A stretch of DNA of 64,000 bases from Pseudomonas sp. FP2335 (GTDB taxonomy: Bacteria > Pseudomonadota > Gammaproteobacteria > Pseudomonadales > Pseudomonadaceae): NCBI RefSeq assembly GCF_030687535.1, contig NZ_CP117437.1, forward strand, positions 2,811,501-2,875,500, in the 5' to 3' direction. The translations under genes were made by a program, and so were the position numbers. The notes below the pieces were generated by a model, which had not been told where the DNA came from, searched no databases, and saw only the letters and a program-made list of their open reading frames with translations. Below, one piece after another: positions 8,662 to 18,429 of the stretch. Within the stretch, counting starts at the first letter, position 1. Each line of letters starts with the position of its first letter.

Positions 8662-10298
8662 GTGTCGAGTGCCTGCTGTTTGGCAATTTCCTGGTTGCGC
8701 AGAATGAACCGCTGCAACTTGCCACTGGGTGTCTTGGGCAGTTGTTCGACGAACTCGATTTCCCGTGGGTACGCATGTGCAGCCAGGCGCTGGCGGACAT
8801 GCAGGCGCAGGATTTCAGCCAACTCGGCACTTGGCGGGTACTGAGTGTTCAGCACGACAAACGCCTTGATCAGCTCGGTGCGTTGCGGGTCGGGTTTGCC
8901 GATCACGGCGGCTTCGACAACAGCCGGGTGTTCGATGAGCGCACTTTCAACATCGAAAGGCCCGACACGGTAGCCGGACGTGGTGATCACGTCGTCGTTG
9001 CGCCCGACGAAGCTGATACTGGCGTCATGATTAAGCTCAACGATATCGCCGCTCAAATAATAGCGGTCGACAAAGGCCTTGGTGGGCATGCCGAAGTAGC
9101 CGTTGAACCAGCACAGGGGTGAGCACTCGCGGTCCACCGCCAGTACGCCGGGCTGGCCCGTCGGTAATTCCCGTTGCGCATCATCCAGCACAACAATGCG
9201 GTACCCCGGCACCGCATAGCCTGCCGAGCCTTCACGGATAGGGTGTTTTAAGCCGTGGTGATTGCACAGCACCATGCCGATTTCAGTCTGGCCGTAGTGG
9301 TCGTGAATGACCACGCCGAGCTGTTCGGCAAACCATCGGATGACTTGCGGGTTGAGCGGTTCACCAGCGCTGCTGACCACACGCAGTTGGCCACGCACGG
9401 CGTCGGCGAACTCGGCTCCCGCCGCGATCAGCAAGCGATAGGCCGTGGGCGAGCCGGCCAGATTGGTGATCGCATACTTGGCGATGATCCGGCAGGTAGT
9501 GTCCACCGTGAACGGGCCATCATAGAACAGCGTGGCACGGCCACAGGCCAACGGGCCGGTGACTGCGTAATACAAACCGTAGGCCCAGCCAGGGTCGGCG
9601 AGGTTCCAGAAATGGTCTTCCTCGCGCAGGTCGATGGCGTCCCGCACATAGCCCTTGAAGGCCAGGATGGCGCTTAAAGGCACTTCCAACGGCTTGGCCG
9701 GCCCAGTGGTTCCCGAAGTACACATCAGCAGGAAAGGTGCGTTGGCGTCCAGTAACGTTGGTGTGCATTCAGCCTGTTGACGTTCCATTGTGCTCCAGAA
9801 GTCGTAATCGCTCGGGTGCTTTACGGCCCCGTCGGTCACGATGATGGGCGGGCAGTCGGTGACTTCGTCCAGCTTGGGGCGATTGAGGGCGTCGGTCACG
9901 ATCCAGCGTGCGTTTGAACAACCCAATCGCTGCTCAATCGCCTTGGGACCGAATGCGGTAAAGAGCGGCTGGTAGACCGCCCCGATGCGCCAAGTGCCCA
10001 GAATGGCAATCAACAGTTCCACCGTGCGTGGCATCAGGCCCGCGACACGGTCTCCTGGCCGGACGCCTTGCTCGCGCAGAAAATTGCCGAAGCGCGCGGC
10101 GTGCGCCTGCAGTTCGCTGAAAGTGTACTGAGTGGCGCGGCCATCCCGCGTCTCGCAGTACAACGCCACGGCATTCCCGTGGGTGTGTCGGTCGCAACAT
10201 TCGACGCAGGCGTTCAAGGCAGTCAACTCGCCATGCAAGTCCTGAGTGGCCAGCTGTAGATAGTCGAAAGAGGTCACTGCTGAGTCGTAATCGCGCAT
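8658..10298 (-). CDS. acsA: acyl-CoA synthetase of the nitrile pathway
   Basis: An AMP-forming acyl-CoA synthetase of 546 residues. The phosphate-binding loop is CTSGTTGPAKPLE, the adenylate motif is HDHYGQTEIG, and the C-terminal catalytic Lys lies in TPSGKLQRF. I start at the ATG at 10298 (MRDYDSA), which has AGGTG about 7 bases upstream, not at the weaker start 14 codons earlier. In the P. chlororaphis B23 nitrile cluster an acyl-CoA synthetase converts the carboxylic acid released by the amidase into its CoA ester; the position here, in one operon with oxdA, amidase and nitrile hydratase, supports the same terminal step. Substrate range (aliphatic versus arylacetic) cannot be told from sequence. 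Confidence 0.88.
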   Translation of the reverse strand: MRDYDSAVTSFDYLQLATQDLHGELTALNACVECCDRHTHGNAVALYCETRDGRATQYTFSELQAHAARFGNFLREQGVRPGDRVAGLMPRTVELLIAILGTWRIGAVYQPLFTAFGPKAIEQRLGCSNARWIVTDALNRPKLDEVTDCPPIIVTDGAVKHPSDYDFWSTMERQQAECTPTLLDANAPFLLMCTSGTTGPAKPLEVPLSAILAFKGYVRDAIDLREEDHFWNLADPGWAYGLYYAVTGPLACGRATLFYDGPFTVDTTCRIIAKYAITNLAGSPTAYRLLIAAGAEFADAVRGQLRVVSSAGEPLNPQVIRWFAEQLGVVIHDHYGQTEIGMVLCNHHGLKHPIREGSAGYAVPGYRIVVLDDAQRELPTGQPGVLAVDRECSPLCWFNGYFGMPTKAFVDRYYLSGDIVELNHDASISFVGRNDDVITTSGYRVGPFDVESALIEHPAVVEAAVIGKPDPQRTELIKAFVVLNTQYPPSAELAEILRLHVRQRLAAHAYPREIEFVEQLPKTPSGKLQRFILRNQEIAKQQALDT

Positions 10299-10364
10299 AA
10301 CACACCTGGTTGTTATTGTTGAAATAGGTTCTGTACCCACGCCATCGCGCAGATGTTCAAGGGG

Positions 10365-11657
10365 CTAGCTGTCCATCATCTCGGCCGCTTGCTGGGTCGC
10401 CTGGCTGGTTCGCGTGGCCAGTTTGCGCACTTCGTCGGCGACCACCGCAAACCCGCGCCCGGCATCGCCTGCTCGTGCCGCCTCGATGGCGGCGTTCAGC
10501 GCCAGCAGGTTGGTCTGGCTGGCAATGCCCTGAATGGTGGCGACAATCTGCGTCAGCTTGCTGAGGGTTTCCTGCATGACCCGATGCTGTTGTGCCTGCG
10601 CCTCGCGCATCGCGGTTTCTTCATGGTGGGCATGGATATCGGTGATGGCGCCCACCACCCTTTGTGGGGAGCCGTCCTGCGCACGACGCGTTTGTCCTCG
10701 GCCACGAAACCAGCGATACGTGCCGTTTTTGTGTTTCAGGCGATAGTCCACATCGAACGGTGTCTTGCCGCTTCGATCGTCGACGTGTGCCACAAACGCG
10801 CCGATGGCCCGCGCGCTATCCTCGGGATGCAAGCGTGAGGTCCAGCTTTCCAGGGTGTTGGGGAACTCCTCAACCGTGTTGCATCCCAGCAGCCGACGCA
10901 TTTGCGACGACCACCAAATGGTGTTTTTCGGGTTCGCTGGGTCGCCGGCTACAACCTCGATATCCCATAGCCCGTCATGCAGCATTTCCCGGGAAATTTC
11001 GAAACGTGTTGCGGCCAGTTCGAGTGCTTCGTTGTGCAGGTGCTGTTCGTGCACGTCACGAACGGTTCCGCCGATGGCCAGTGGCATGCCTTGCTCGTCG
11101 CGTCGCGATAGGCCGCTGACCCTGCACCAGCGATAGTCGTCGCCGGATGCAGGCTTCATGCGCACGTCTAACGTAAACGGTGTTCGCCCGCTGCGGTCGG
11201 CGAGATGCTGGTTAAGCGCTTCCAGATGCGCTTGCCGGTCAGCCGCGTGCAACTGTTCGCTCCAACGGCCCAGTTGATCAATGCCCTGGACCTGGATCGA
11301 CGCAAGCCCCGTCCATTGCATCGCGCATTCCGGCTCGGGGGTAGTGCTTCCCTCCAGCTCCAGCACCCAGAACAGTTCACCCGCGCCTCTGCTGATCAGG
11401 GCCCAGTACGCTTCCATTTGGCGCACATGCTGGTCGCGACCGGCCAGGTGCTCCTGCAATTGGGCAACTTCCAAGGCGAGTGCCTGGGTTTGGTCTTTCA
11501 GCGCTCGCCGCTCCTGAAGCAGTTGCTCTGCGCCGGCCAAGATGCGGCGTAATATCGGGTTGCTTGACGATAACGGCGTGCTCGTCTGGTCAGGCTGTTC
11601 CAGCCTGTCGGCGAGTGGCGCCAACACCCAACGGGTGGTTCGGCTAAAAAAAAGCAT
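10365..11657 (-). CDS. soluble PAS-PAS methyl-accepting chemoreceptor (McpS-like)
   Basis: A chemoreceptor-like protein of 430 residues with no membrane segment. It has a coiled-coil-prone N-terminus, two PAS modules (about 95-210 and 225-345, each with a WCRVSG- or WFRGRG-like C-terminal motif), and a short signalling hairpin whose tip is the conserved [20 protein letters not shown] followed by [13 protein letters not shown]. The gene ends soon after the tip, so the methylation-helix bundle is short, as in P. aeruginosa McpS. It is embedded between the nitrile hydratase activator and the acyl-CoA synthetase, so the cell may couple taxis, or energy sensing, to nitrile breakdown. The ligand or cofactor bound by the PAS domains is unknown. 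Confidence 0.85.
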   Translation of the reverse strand: MLFFSRTTRWVLAPLADRLEQPDQTSTPLSSSNPILRRILAGAEQLLQERRALKDQTQALALEVAQLQEHLAGRDQHVRQMEAYWALISRGAGELFWVLELEGSTTPEPECAMQWTGLASIQVQGIDQLGRWSEQLHAADRQAHLEALNQHLADRSGRTPFTLDVRMKPASGDDYRWCRVSGLSRRDEQGMPLAIGGTVRDVHEQHLHNEALELAATRFEISREMLHDGLWDIEVVAGDPANPKNTIWWSSQMRRLLGCNTVEEFPNTLESWTSRLHPEDSARAIGAFVAHVDDRSGKTPFDVDYRLKHKNGTYRWFRGRGQTRRAQDGSPQRVVGAITDIHAHHEETAMREAQAQQHRVMQETLSKLTQIVATIQGIASQTNLLALNAAIEAARAGDAGRGFAVVADEVRKLATRTSQATQQAAEMMDS

Positions 11658-11685
11658 GGAACACCTCTATCTCTGTCAAGTCGGA

Positions 11686-12936
11686 TCAGCCCTCGAGGCG
11701 GTGCCTGGGACGTGCCGACAGGGTCCGGGCGTCAAAGGCCGTCGCCCCCGCCAAGTTCTGCCAAGTTGACGGACCGCCGGCGATTTCCTCAGCACTCAGC
11801 AGGCAATGGTCGAGTTCGCGCTGTAACGCGTGGGTATCGAGGCCTTGGCCGATGAAAACCAACTCTTGTCGGCAATCGCCGACAATGCTGTCCCACTTGG
11901 TCATGATGCTTTGCAACCGATACTCATCCCGTGGCCATTGCGACTGCTCGATGAAGTTCCACCAGTGCCCCACATAGTCCCACTGGAATTGTTTGCCGCT
12001 CTGCACCAGCAGACCGGTTTCCAGGTGTCGGCTGGCTACCCAGAAGTAACCTTTACTGCGTAACAGGCACCCGTTGTTCCAGGGGCGGCTGAGAAAGTCG
12101 AACAAGCGCTGAGGGTGAAAAGGGGCACGCTCGCGGTACACCCAAGACGTCACGCCATAGGCGTCCGACTCGGCGGCCGGTGCGTCTTCAATCTCCATTT
12201 TCCTCATCCAACCCGGCGAGGCCGCAAGACTGGGTAAATCAAACAGGTGGGTGCCGAGGATGTTGGATAACCCGACATTACCCTGCGTCATTGGCACAAT
12301 CCGCGCGGTCGGGTTAAGGCCGGCGAGGATCGCGTGCAGCGCCTGATAGGCTGGTGCGCCGATCAGGTCCAGTTTGTTGACAAGAATGACGTTGGCGTAT
12401 TCCACCTGCTCAATCAGAAGATCCGCCAGAGGGCGTTTGGGTGCGTCTTCCTGTACGTCGTCGCGGACCACGGTGTCCGGTAACTCCAGCAACGCCTGAA
12501 AACGGCTGCCATCGACCACCGTCACCAACGTATCGAGCCGTGCCAATTCGCTGAGGCTGAAACCCTCGGCGTCGAGGAAGGCGAATGTCTCTGCCACCGG
12601 CATCGGCTCCGAGATCCCCGTGGACTCGATCAGCAGGTAATCGAAGCGCTGCTGACGTGCCAGGGTACTGATCTGCTCCAGCAAATCAGCGCGTAGCGTG
12701 CAGCAGATACAACCATTGCTCATCTCGATCAATTCATCACGACCACGGTGCAGCGATACATCGCGTTGCACCTCTGCGGCATCGATGTTGACCTCACTCA
12801 TGTCATTGACGATGACCGCCACTCTCAGACCTTCGCGATTGCGCAAGATATGGTTGAGCAGGGTGGTCTTGCCGGCGCCGAGGAAGCCGGAAAGCACGGT
12901 CACCGGCAGTCGGCTCGCCTGGGCGCCGTTCATCAT
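11686..12936 (-). CDS. nhpC: nitrile hydratase activator, P47K/CobW-type GTPase
   Basis: A metallochaperone-type GTPase of 416 residues. It has the Walker A motif [15 protein letters not shown] near the N-terminus, the metal-binding CICCTLR motif, and a C-terminal CobW domain. Proteins of this group are needed for iron loading and activity of Fe-type nitrile hydratases, and the gene sits directly after the beta-subunit gene as expected. The start is ATG-ATG at 12936, overlapping the beta-subunit stop (ATGATGA); the longer open frame is an antisense-like extension. The iron-type motif in the alpha subunit agrees with this activator class rather than the small activator used by cobalt enzymes. 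Confidence 0.93.
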   Translation of the reverse strand: MMNGAQASRLPVTVLSGFLGAGKTTLLNHILRNREGLRVAVIVNDMSEVNIDAAEVQRDVSLHRGRDELIEMSNGCICCTLRADLLEQISTLARQQRFDYLLIESTGISEPMPVAETFAFLDAEGFSLSELARLDTLVTVVDGSRFQALLELPDTVVRDDVQEDAPKRPLADLLIEQVEYANVILVNKLDLIGAPAYQALHAILAGLNPTARIVPMTQGNVGLSNILGTHLFDLPSLAASPGWMRKMEIEDAPAAESDAYGVTSWVYRERAPFHPQRLFDFLSRPWNNGCLLRSKGYFWVASRHLETGLLVQSGKQFQWDYVGHWWNFIEQSQWPRDEYRLQSIMTKWDSIVGDCRQELVFIGQGLDTHALQRELDHCLLSAEEIAGGPSTWQNLAGATAFDARTLSARPRHRLEG

Positions 12937-13595
12937 GCGTTCACCACTCGACTGCCCTGGGCGTGGTCCAGGTAGCTTTCGAAGAGATCGACCACCACCA
13001 AGCCCTCGTCTGCCGCGTCGCCCCACAGATCGAATGTACGGAACTCAACATGGTAGGTTGGCTGATGCGCCGCGCTCGTATCGCCATGGCCAATCGCGTC
13101 CGGGAATGGCCATTGTTCGGATGTGCGATGCACCACCACGCCTTGCTTGCCGCGCACGTAGGCTGGCATGCGGGTATGCCCGGCCACATATTCGTCGCGC
13201 ACGACCACGCGGTCGCCAATCTCAAAGGGGACTCGACCAGTGATAGCCGGGCGACCTTGAGCATGTGCTGGGTTCGCCAGCTTGAAGTGGGAACCCAGCG
13301 CCTGGTCGAGATCGGCCTGGGTGATCACACCGGTTTCGACCAGCAGGGTCGCGGTGGCGATGACATAGCGTTCGTAATACTGGGTGCCGACATGTTGGCG
13401 AACATCCAGGCGTTCGACGGCATGGCGCACTTCGTCCACGCTGAACTTTTTCAAGTGGTCGGCACCGATAAACATCAGGCTATAGGCCAGGTGCTCCCAG
13501 TCCTGCTTGAATACCTGTTTATAGCTCAGGCTATTGATGGTGTGGGGGACTTTGCCAAAGCCTTGGAAACCGCCGAGATCGTGAAAGCCATCCAT
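12933..13595 (-). CDS. nhpB: nitrile hydratase beta subunit
   Basis: The beta subunit of nitrile hydratase, 220 residues, the usual length. The N-terminus [16 protein letters not shown] and the C-terminal SH3-like barrel ([31 protein letters not shown]) are family hallmarks. The subunit contributes conserved arginines that contact the oxidised cysteines of the alpha subunit; Arg in VERLDVR and Arg in AGHTRMP are candidates. With the alpha subunit it forms the cytoplasmic enzyme that hydrates nitriles to amides. Gene order here is alpha, beta, activator. Confidence 0.95.
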   Translation of the reverse strand: MDGFHDLGGFQGFGKVPHTINSLSYKQVFKQDWEHLAYSLMFIGADHLKKFSVDEVRHAVERLDVRQHVGTQYYERYVIATATLLVETGVITQADLDQALGSHFKLANPAHAQGRPAITGRVPFEIGDRVVVRDEYVAGHTRMPAYVRGKQGVVVHRTSEQWPFPDAIGHGDTSAAHQPTYHVEFRTFDLWGDAADEGLVVVDLFESYLDHAQGSRVVNA

Positions 13596-13636
13596 AATAG
13601 AAACTCCGGGAATTGAACGATGATGCGTTGTTTTTC

Positions 13637-14239
13637 TCAGTCAGCGCGGGGCAGGGCGACACCGATCAGCACGTCTTTGGTCACCAGTGTCTGAAGCTGC
13701 TCCTCACTCATGTGCTCGGAGCCTTCAGGCCTTACCGGCAACACCAGATAGCGGCTTTCGGCGCTGGTATCCCAAACCTTGACCACCATGTCGCTCGGCA
13801 ACTCAGTGCCCAGTTCGCGCAATACGGTGCGTCCTTCCCGGACCAGGCGTGCACGGAACTCAAAGCCCTTGTACCACTCAGGTGGCAGGCCGAGCACCGG
13901 CCAGTTGGTGCAGGAGCACAGACTGCAGACAATGACGTTCTTCACCTGCGGCGTATCTTCCAATGCGACGATGTATTCGCCCTGCGGGCCGGTATAACCG
14001 AACTGGGCACACGCAGCGGTCCCGTCCTTGAGTAACAGCGCGCGGAACTGCGGATCGACCCAGGCCTTGGCGACCACGCGGGCGCCGTTCTCCGGGCTCC
14101 AACCGTGTTCCATCAATTGTGTGAGCTGCTCGACGTAGCCCTCCGGGATGAGCTCTTTGCTTTTGAGTACTTGAAACAATGCCCTGGCCCGTTCGCCGGG
14201 CGTTGAAGGGCTCGCAGGTGTGGAAGTGGATGGACTCAT
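13637..14239 (-). CDS. nhpA: nitrile hydratase alpha subunit, iron type
   Basis: The catalytic alpha subunit, 200 residues from the Met at 14239 (an upstream Met would add 7 residues; GGAGAG lies just before the chosen start). The metal site is VCSLCSCTNW, with Cys105, Cys108, Ser109 and Cys110. A Ser between the first two cysteines (C-S-L-C-S-C) marks the non-heme iron type; cobalt enzymes have Thr there. The enzyme hydrates nitriles from the OxdA reaction into amides for the amidase gene just upstream. Two of the cysteines are normally oxidised to sulfenic and sulfinic acid. The sequence is very close to what I know of the P. chlororaphis B23 subunit. Confidence 0.95.
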   Translation of the reverse strand: MSPSTSTPASPSTPGERARALFQVLKSKELIPEGYVEQLTQLMEHGWSPENGARVVAKAWVDPQFRALLLKDGTAACAQFGYTGPQGEYIVALEDTPQVKNVIVCSLCSCTNWPVLGLPPEWYKGFEFRARLVREGRTVLRELGTELPSDMVVKVWDTSAESRYLVLPVRPEGSEHMSEEQLQTLVTKDVLIGVALPRAD

Positions 14240-14319
14240 TGGTTCTCTCCTATCAGTCAACGCGGTTGGGGTGTGATTGAAACGTACCGGTCTTTCTTAT
14301 TGTTTTTCAGCTAGGAAAC

Positions 14320-15834
14320 TCAGAGTGTGCGCCAGTCCACCGAGGCTTCAAATGCCGCCGCTGCCTGGTAAATTGTGCCTTCGGCATAGTGCTTGGCCAC
14401 CAGCATCAACCCGACGGGTAGGCCGTCTACCAGGCCGCACGGGATCGACATGGCCGGATGCCCGGTAATGTCCTGTGGCGCAGTGTTGCCGATCATTTCC
14501 AGCGCCCGCGCCACGTATTCGGTGATCGAGCAGCCCGCCGCAGGGTGGGGTTGGGCCGTGATGGGGGTGGTCGGCATCACCAGCAGGTCATAAGTCTGCA
14601 GCGCCTTGTCGTAGCCTTGCCGGGCAAAGCGGGAAAGGTTTTGTGCCTTGGCGTAGTAACGTCCGTTGTAGTGGGTCAGGCCGTATTGGCCGACGAACAT
14701 GCACAGTTTGAGCGACGCGGATAATTGGTCGGCCTGTTCGCGCCAGCCGGCTTGTTTGTCCAGCAAGCCGACGTCGTACAGACCTTTCCAGTTAAAGCCC
14801 GCGCCGTTGCCATGCATCATTTGCATGGTCAAGCCTTCGCAACCGATGGGGTGCCACAGCGAACCAGCCAGGTTGTGTTCGGGAATGGATACCGGCTCGA
14901 CGTGCGCGCCCAATGCCTCAAGGCGGGCGATGGCCTCGCGCACTTTGTCGGCCACGCGGGGATCTTGGTTGGCCAGCGCGAAGCCTTCCTGCAACACGCC
15001 GATTCGGAGGTCGCTGACGCCCCGCTCGAGGTAGCGGCAATACTCATCGACTTGAGGCGCCGCTTGGCGTGGGTCGAGCCCATCCGAGCCGGCCATGGCC
15101 TGCAACATCAGTGCGTTGTCGCGCACGTTGGCGGTGATGGGGCCGACATGATCGATAGTGGCTTCAATCGCCATGATGCCGGTGTAGGGCACCAGGCCGT
15201 GGGTTGGCTTCATGCCGTAGGTCCCGCAAAAGGCCGACGGGATACGTATGGACCCGCCCTGATCACCGCCCACGGCGATGTCCACCTCGCCGGCGGCGAC
15301 CAATGCCGCACTGCCCGATGATGAGCCGCCAGCGGCATAACCGTGGCGATGTGGGTTGTGCACTGGGGCAGGGTCAGATGTGTGGCTGCCGCCTGACAGA
15401 CAGTAGTGTTCGCACGTGGCTTTGCCGAGGATGGTTGCGCCGGCATCGAGCAATCGCGTAACCACGGTGGCATCAAAACCCGGCACAAAACCTTCCAGCG
15501 GTGCGGCGCCGTTCATCATGGGCACGCCAGCCAAGGAGACGTTGTCTTTGAGCGCGACGGTTTTGCCCGCCAGCAGGCCGTCACGGGCGCCATTCACTTC
15601 AGTCCGGTAGTACCAGGCATTCAGCGGATTTTCTTTGTTCGAGGGACGATAGCCCGCACTGCGGTCGTAACGTATGGGCGGCACGAAATCACATAGCTCG
15701 TCGACCAGGTCGTAGGCATCGAAACTCGGTTGCATCAGATCCAGGTAGGACGCCGCCTGCTCGTGGGTCAATTGCATGTTCAACTGGGCCGCGATGGCGA
15801 CCAACTGATCACGTGTGGGACGAATAATGGCCAT
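14320..15834 (-). CDS. amidase (amidase-signature family) of the nitrile pathway
   Basis: A cytoplasmic amidase of 504 residues with no signal peptide. The Ser-cisSer-Lys triad is visible: Lys in [10 protein letters not shown], cis-Ser in [12 protein letters not shown], and nucleophile Ser in [13 protein letters not shown] use the ATG at 15834, which has AGGA upstream, not the start 16 codons earlier. It hydrolyses the amide made by nitrile hydratase to a carboxylic acid plus ammonia. Its place between oxdA/channel and nitrile hydratase matches the amidase (amiA) of the P. chlororaphis B23 pathway. It differs clearly from the second, exported amidase at 21407. Confidence 0.93.
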   Translation of the reverse strand: MAIIRPTRDQLVAIAAQLNMQLTHEQAASYLDLMQPSFDAYDLVDELCDFVPPIRYDRSAGYRPSNKENPLNAWYYRTEVNGARDGLLAGKTVALKDNVSLAGVPMMNGAAPLEGFVPGFDATVVTRLLDAGATILGKATCEHYCLSGGSHTSDPAPVHNPHRHGYAAGGSSSGSAALVAAGEVDIAVGGDQGGSIRIPSAFCGTYGMKPTHGLVPYTGIMAIEATIDHVGPITANVRDNALMLQAMAGSDGLDPRQAAPQVDEYCRYLERGVSDLRIGVLQEGFALANQDPRVADKVREAIARLEALGAHVEPVSIPEHNLAGSLWHPIGCEGLTMQMMHGNGAGFNWKGLYDVGLLDKQAGWREQADQLSASLKLCMFVGQYGLTHYNGRYYAKAQNLSRFARQGYDKALQTYDLLVMPTTPITAQPHPAAGCSITEYVARALEMIGNTAPQDITGHPAMSIPCGLVDGLPVGLMLVAKHYAEGTIYQAAAAFEASVDWRTL

Positions 15835-15951
15835 GATTTTCCTGTCTTTTATCAATTCAGTCCGGGAAGCAATAGAGGCCAAATTAGGCGTCTATCACCG
15901 TATTCGCATGGTTGAGCAGGACACTCATTTGGCTGAAAAGGACACCGGGAC

Positions 15952-16821
15952 TCAGAACACTTTCAACACGCGCAGATTCAGGCGCGCACCTTCCTTGAAG
16001 CCTTGCTCCACCTCGATGTCCTTGCCGAGCTGAGCCTGGATCTGCAGGGTGGGGTCGATGAAGTGAGTGACCGTGAAACGGGCGTAGGACGTCGAGACAC
16101 CGTCGTGCTGGTCAACGCCATCCACAGTGGTCGCAGCCCCGCTGACATAGCCTGCGCCGAGTGCAAACGTGGTGCTTGGCGTCCAGTTGTAGCGCACGGC
16201 TGCCTGGTACTCGTAGCGCGTGTTTTCTTCGAGTTTTGCGCGGGTGGGGCCGTAGTCGTTATTGGTCGAGACCCAGGACACGTCGGCGACGGTGTCCAGC
16301 GCCCACTGCGGTGAGAAGTGGTGGATGTAGGCCGCTTGCAACGTCGCCCGCCAGCGGTTCTCGCCCAGGTTCAACGCATCGTTTTTGTTGTAGCTGCCGA
16401 CGGGGATGTACAGGTAAGGGGCGAGGGCAAACACATCTTTGTTTGCCGTGGGTAATGTCCACTTGAGTGGGGCGGTGATAATCGGATCACCCACGCCATG
16501 GCTGTCGCCCAAAGCACCGACATCGCCGGAGGCGTTCATGTAGCCGAACGGCAGCAAAATCTGCGGCTCCCATGAAAGGTTCTCGGAAAGACCTATCGCA
16601 TGGATGTAACGCAGGATGCCCAAGTCGGAGCTGAGCTTGGCGTTGTCGGAGGTCCGATGGCCGTTCTGATAGAGATCGGACCTGTCGGCATGCTGGTAGT
16701 AAAACAGTACGGCATCGGCGCCTGCGGGCAGCGGTTCGAAATCCCCCGGCGATACTTCAAGGGCCTGGCTTTTGGCAAACGGCAACATTCCCAGCGCAAG
16801 TAGGACTCGACTGAATTTCAT
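15952..16821 (-). CDS. outer-membrane channel of the phenol MetA-pathway/SphA type
   Basis: A protein of 289 residues with an N-terminal signal peptide (MKFSRVLLALGMLPFAKSQA, cleavage near residue 20). The rest consists of alternating amphipathic strands with many aromatic residues and a C-terminal strand ending in Phe, as expected for an outer-membrane beta-barrel. It resembles the 'MetA-pathway of phenol degradation' group of putative outer-membrane transporters. Its ATG overlaps the oxdA stop (ATGA), so it is translated with oxdA and probably admits aldoximes or nitriles. A longer open frame upstream is antisense or overlapping noise. Confidence 0.82.
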   Translation of the reverse strand: MKFSRVLLALGMLPFAKSQALEVSPGDFEPLPAGADAVLFYYQHADRSDLYQNGHRTSDNAKLSSDLGILRYIHAIGLSENLSWEPQILLPFGYMNASGDVGALGDSHGVGDPIITAPLKWTLPTANKDVFALAPYLYIPVGSYNKNDALNLGENRWRATLQAAYIHHFSPQWALDTVADVSWVSTNNDYGPTRAKLEENTRYEYQAAVRYNWTPSTTFALGAGYVSGAATTVDGVDQHDGVSTSYARFTVTHFIDPTLQIQAQLGKDIEVEQGFKEGARLNLRVLKVF

Positions 16822-17885
16822 GGCCGTTCTCCTTGCGCGGCAGCCGCATCGCGCAACATCCCGGTGTGCGGATGGCAGTTGATGTACTCGAAAATCTGGC
16901 TCTTGGCGTCCGACACGGACACTTCGTGGTAGAGCCGCAACTTCTTCAAGCCCGCAGCCACGCGAAAGAACGTCACGAAAATACGCAGGTGGGTCGGGTG
17001 GGATTCGGCCCAACGTTCGAGTTTCTCCACCGAGCGCCAGTGACCGATGTTGTAGCTGACGTCGAGAAAGTTGCCGTCCAGGTCGATATTGCGCACGAAC
17101 CGGTTGCTGTAGCAGCCCAGCGGTTGGCCGTTGTCACGCAGGAAGTCCATGCCGTCTTGCAAGGTAGGCAGGATCTCGTCGAGGTACAGCGAGCGTTCGT
17201 CCGCCTCGGCGTCTGCCCAGTCCTGGCCGGAACGAATCAATGTGAGGTTGTCATGCCCCAGTACCACAACCCTTCCGCCTTTGGCTGGATTACCGGCGAT
17301 CACTTGCAGCTCACTTGTAGGCTTCATCCAGTCGGTCTGGGAGATCGGAAAACGGTCGCGCATCGAGCCCCAGTAACCGTGCTCTTCGATTTCGCCACTG
17401 GTTGCATCCATGACCGCGCCGACGCCGGGCAGGTTGTCTTGGAAGGCATACAGCGTCTCGAACTGCTCGGCGCGCGGTGCGCTGATTTCACGGAAATAGC
17501 CAAGGCCGTCGTTGAGCCTATCCGGTGAAGTCCACCAGTCGTTCACCGGTGCGCTGCGCAACCAGCGGCAGTGGGCAGCCGGGTCTTTCCAGTAGCCGAC
17601 GACAATCAAGTTATCAAAGCCGCTGCTGTCGGTGTGGTGGGTCAAATCGTGGGTCTGAGGGCCATCGGCCAGGTCGAAACTGCCTACGATGTGACGCATG
17701 GCCAGGAGTGCCGCTTCGCGCTGCGCCTCGCCTTGATACTGCACGCCGACGTAGGCCATCACCACTTGTTCCAACTGCTCGTCGGCGCGCGCAACCCACA
17801 TCGGGAACGGAGGTTGATACTCGTCCGGCACACGGCGGGACAGGCTGCGTGAGCATTTGAGATGTGTGTCGATTGCAGATTCCAT
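16818..17885 (-). CDS. oxdA: aldoxime dehydratase OxdA
   Basis: A heme enzyme of 355 residues that dehydrates aldoximes to nitriles. The sequence matches the P. chlororaphis OxdA type from its first residues (MESAIDTHLKC). His299 in SHPTHLRIF and His320 in KLRLYHEVS fall at exactly the positions known for the heme ligand and the catalytic His of that enzyme. No signal peptide, so cytoplasmic. It is the first gene of the minus-strand operon, and the following channel gene overlaps it by 4 bases. Expression is probably driven by the AraC-type regulator encoded divergently. Confidence 0.96.
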   Translation of the reverse strand: MESAIDTHLKCSRSLSRRVPDEYQPPFPMWVARADEQLEQVVMAYVGVQYQGEAQREAALLAMRHIVGSFDLADGPQTHDLTHHTDSSGFDNLIVVGYWKDPAAHCRWLRSAPVNDWWTSPDRLNDGLGYFREISAPRAEQFETLYAFQDNLPGVGAVMDATSGEIEEHGYWGSMRDRFPISQTDWMKPTSELQVIAGNPAKGGRVVVLGHDNLTLIRSGQDWADAEADERSLYLDEILPTLQDGMDFLRDNGQPLGCYSNRFVRNIDLDGNFLDVSYNIGHWRSVEKLERWAESHPTHLRIFVTFFRVAAGLKKLRLYHEVSVSDAKSQIFEYINCHPHTGMLRDAAAAQGERP

Positions 17886-18429
17886 ATTTAGCTCCTCGTT
17901 ATTTTGGTTCAGGCCTACGGTTGGGCTTTAGCGCTTTGCCGACGCACTGCGTTTGGCGATCTGCCGTCGGTGCAGCAGCTTCATGGCTCCCCACTCAATC
18001 AACCAGCAAGCCGACTCTTCTGGTGCAAGATCGCGCCTGTGCAGAAGCCAGGAGGAATCAGCCAATCGTTGTGAACAGTGTCGATGCATGGCGTGCCTCA
18101 TCAGCGGGGTATGAGCTGCTGTGAGGTCGAAATTAGGCGTGACGGCGAGGAGCCGCTTGGTTCGTCAAGACAACCGCTTGGTTGGAAAAGACAACACCAG
18201 AAGGGACCATCACCGGTGATCGGCGTTGGTGCGCCAATGTCTAAAGCTCAGCCTTCTGTGCCTCTTATTGGGGACGATGAGAGTACTGACATCCACACTT
18301 GGACGCAGGGTGGGGGCGAGATGAGTAGGCGAGGGCGACAGAAAGTGCTTGGCCTGTTAATTGCTAGCGCCGACAAGCCGGTTACACCTTTTCCAGCTCT
18401 TACTGCATCGCTGTACCGAGGTCAGTGTC
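17886..18429. other. divergent control region between oxdA and its AraC regulator
   Basis: A gap of 544 bases with no convincing gene. A 135-codon open frame across it (18078-18485) overlaps the regulator start out of frame and has no family features. The region is less GC-biased than its neighbours. The notable content is a tandem pair of 21-bp direct repeats and a promoter candidate facing oxdA, listed separately. A leader of roughly 240 bases would precede oxdA if that promoter is used; I saw no strong hairpin in it by eye. Confidence 0.6.
18130..18194 (-). promoter_or_regulatory. tandem 21-bp AraC-type operator and promoter candidate for oxdA
   Basis: Two adjacent direct repeats of exactly 21 bp lie at 18153-18173 and 18174-18194 on the plus strand. 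Both begin CCGCTTGGTT and end AAGACAA; they differ at three inner positions. A two-turn period is typical of half-sites bound by AraC/XylS activators. On the minus strand the proximal repeat ends in AAGCGG (18158-18153), which is 17 bp from TAATTT (18135-18130). This gives a weak -35 overlapped by the operator and a fair -10, the usual class II activation layout, pointing toward oxdA. Confidence 0.6.

Noticed and set aside
15952..17013. Longer 353-codon form of the outer-membrane channel
   Set aside because: The extra N-terminus overlaps oxdA and hides a clean signal peptide that starts at 16821 with an ATGA overlap.
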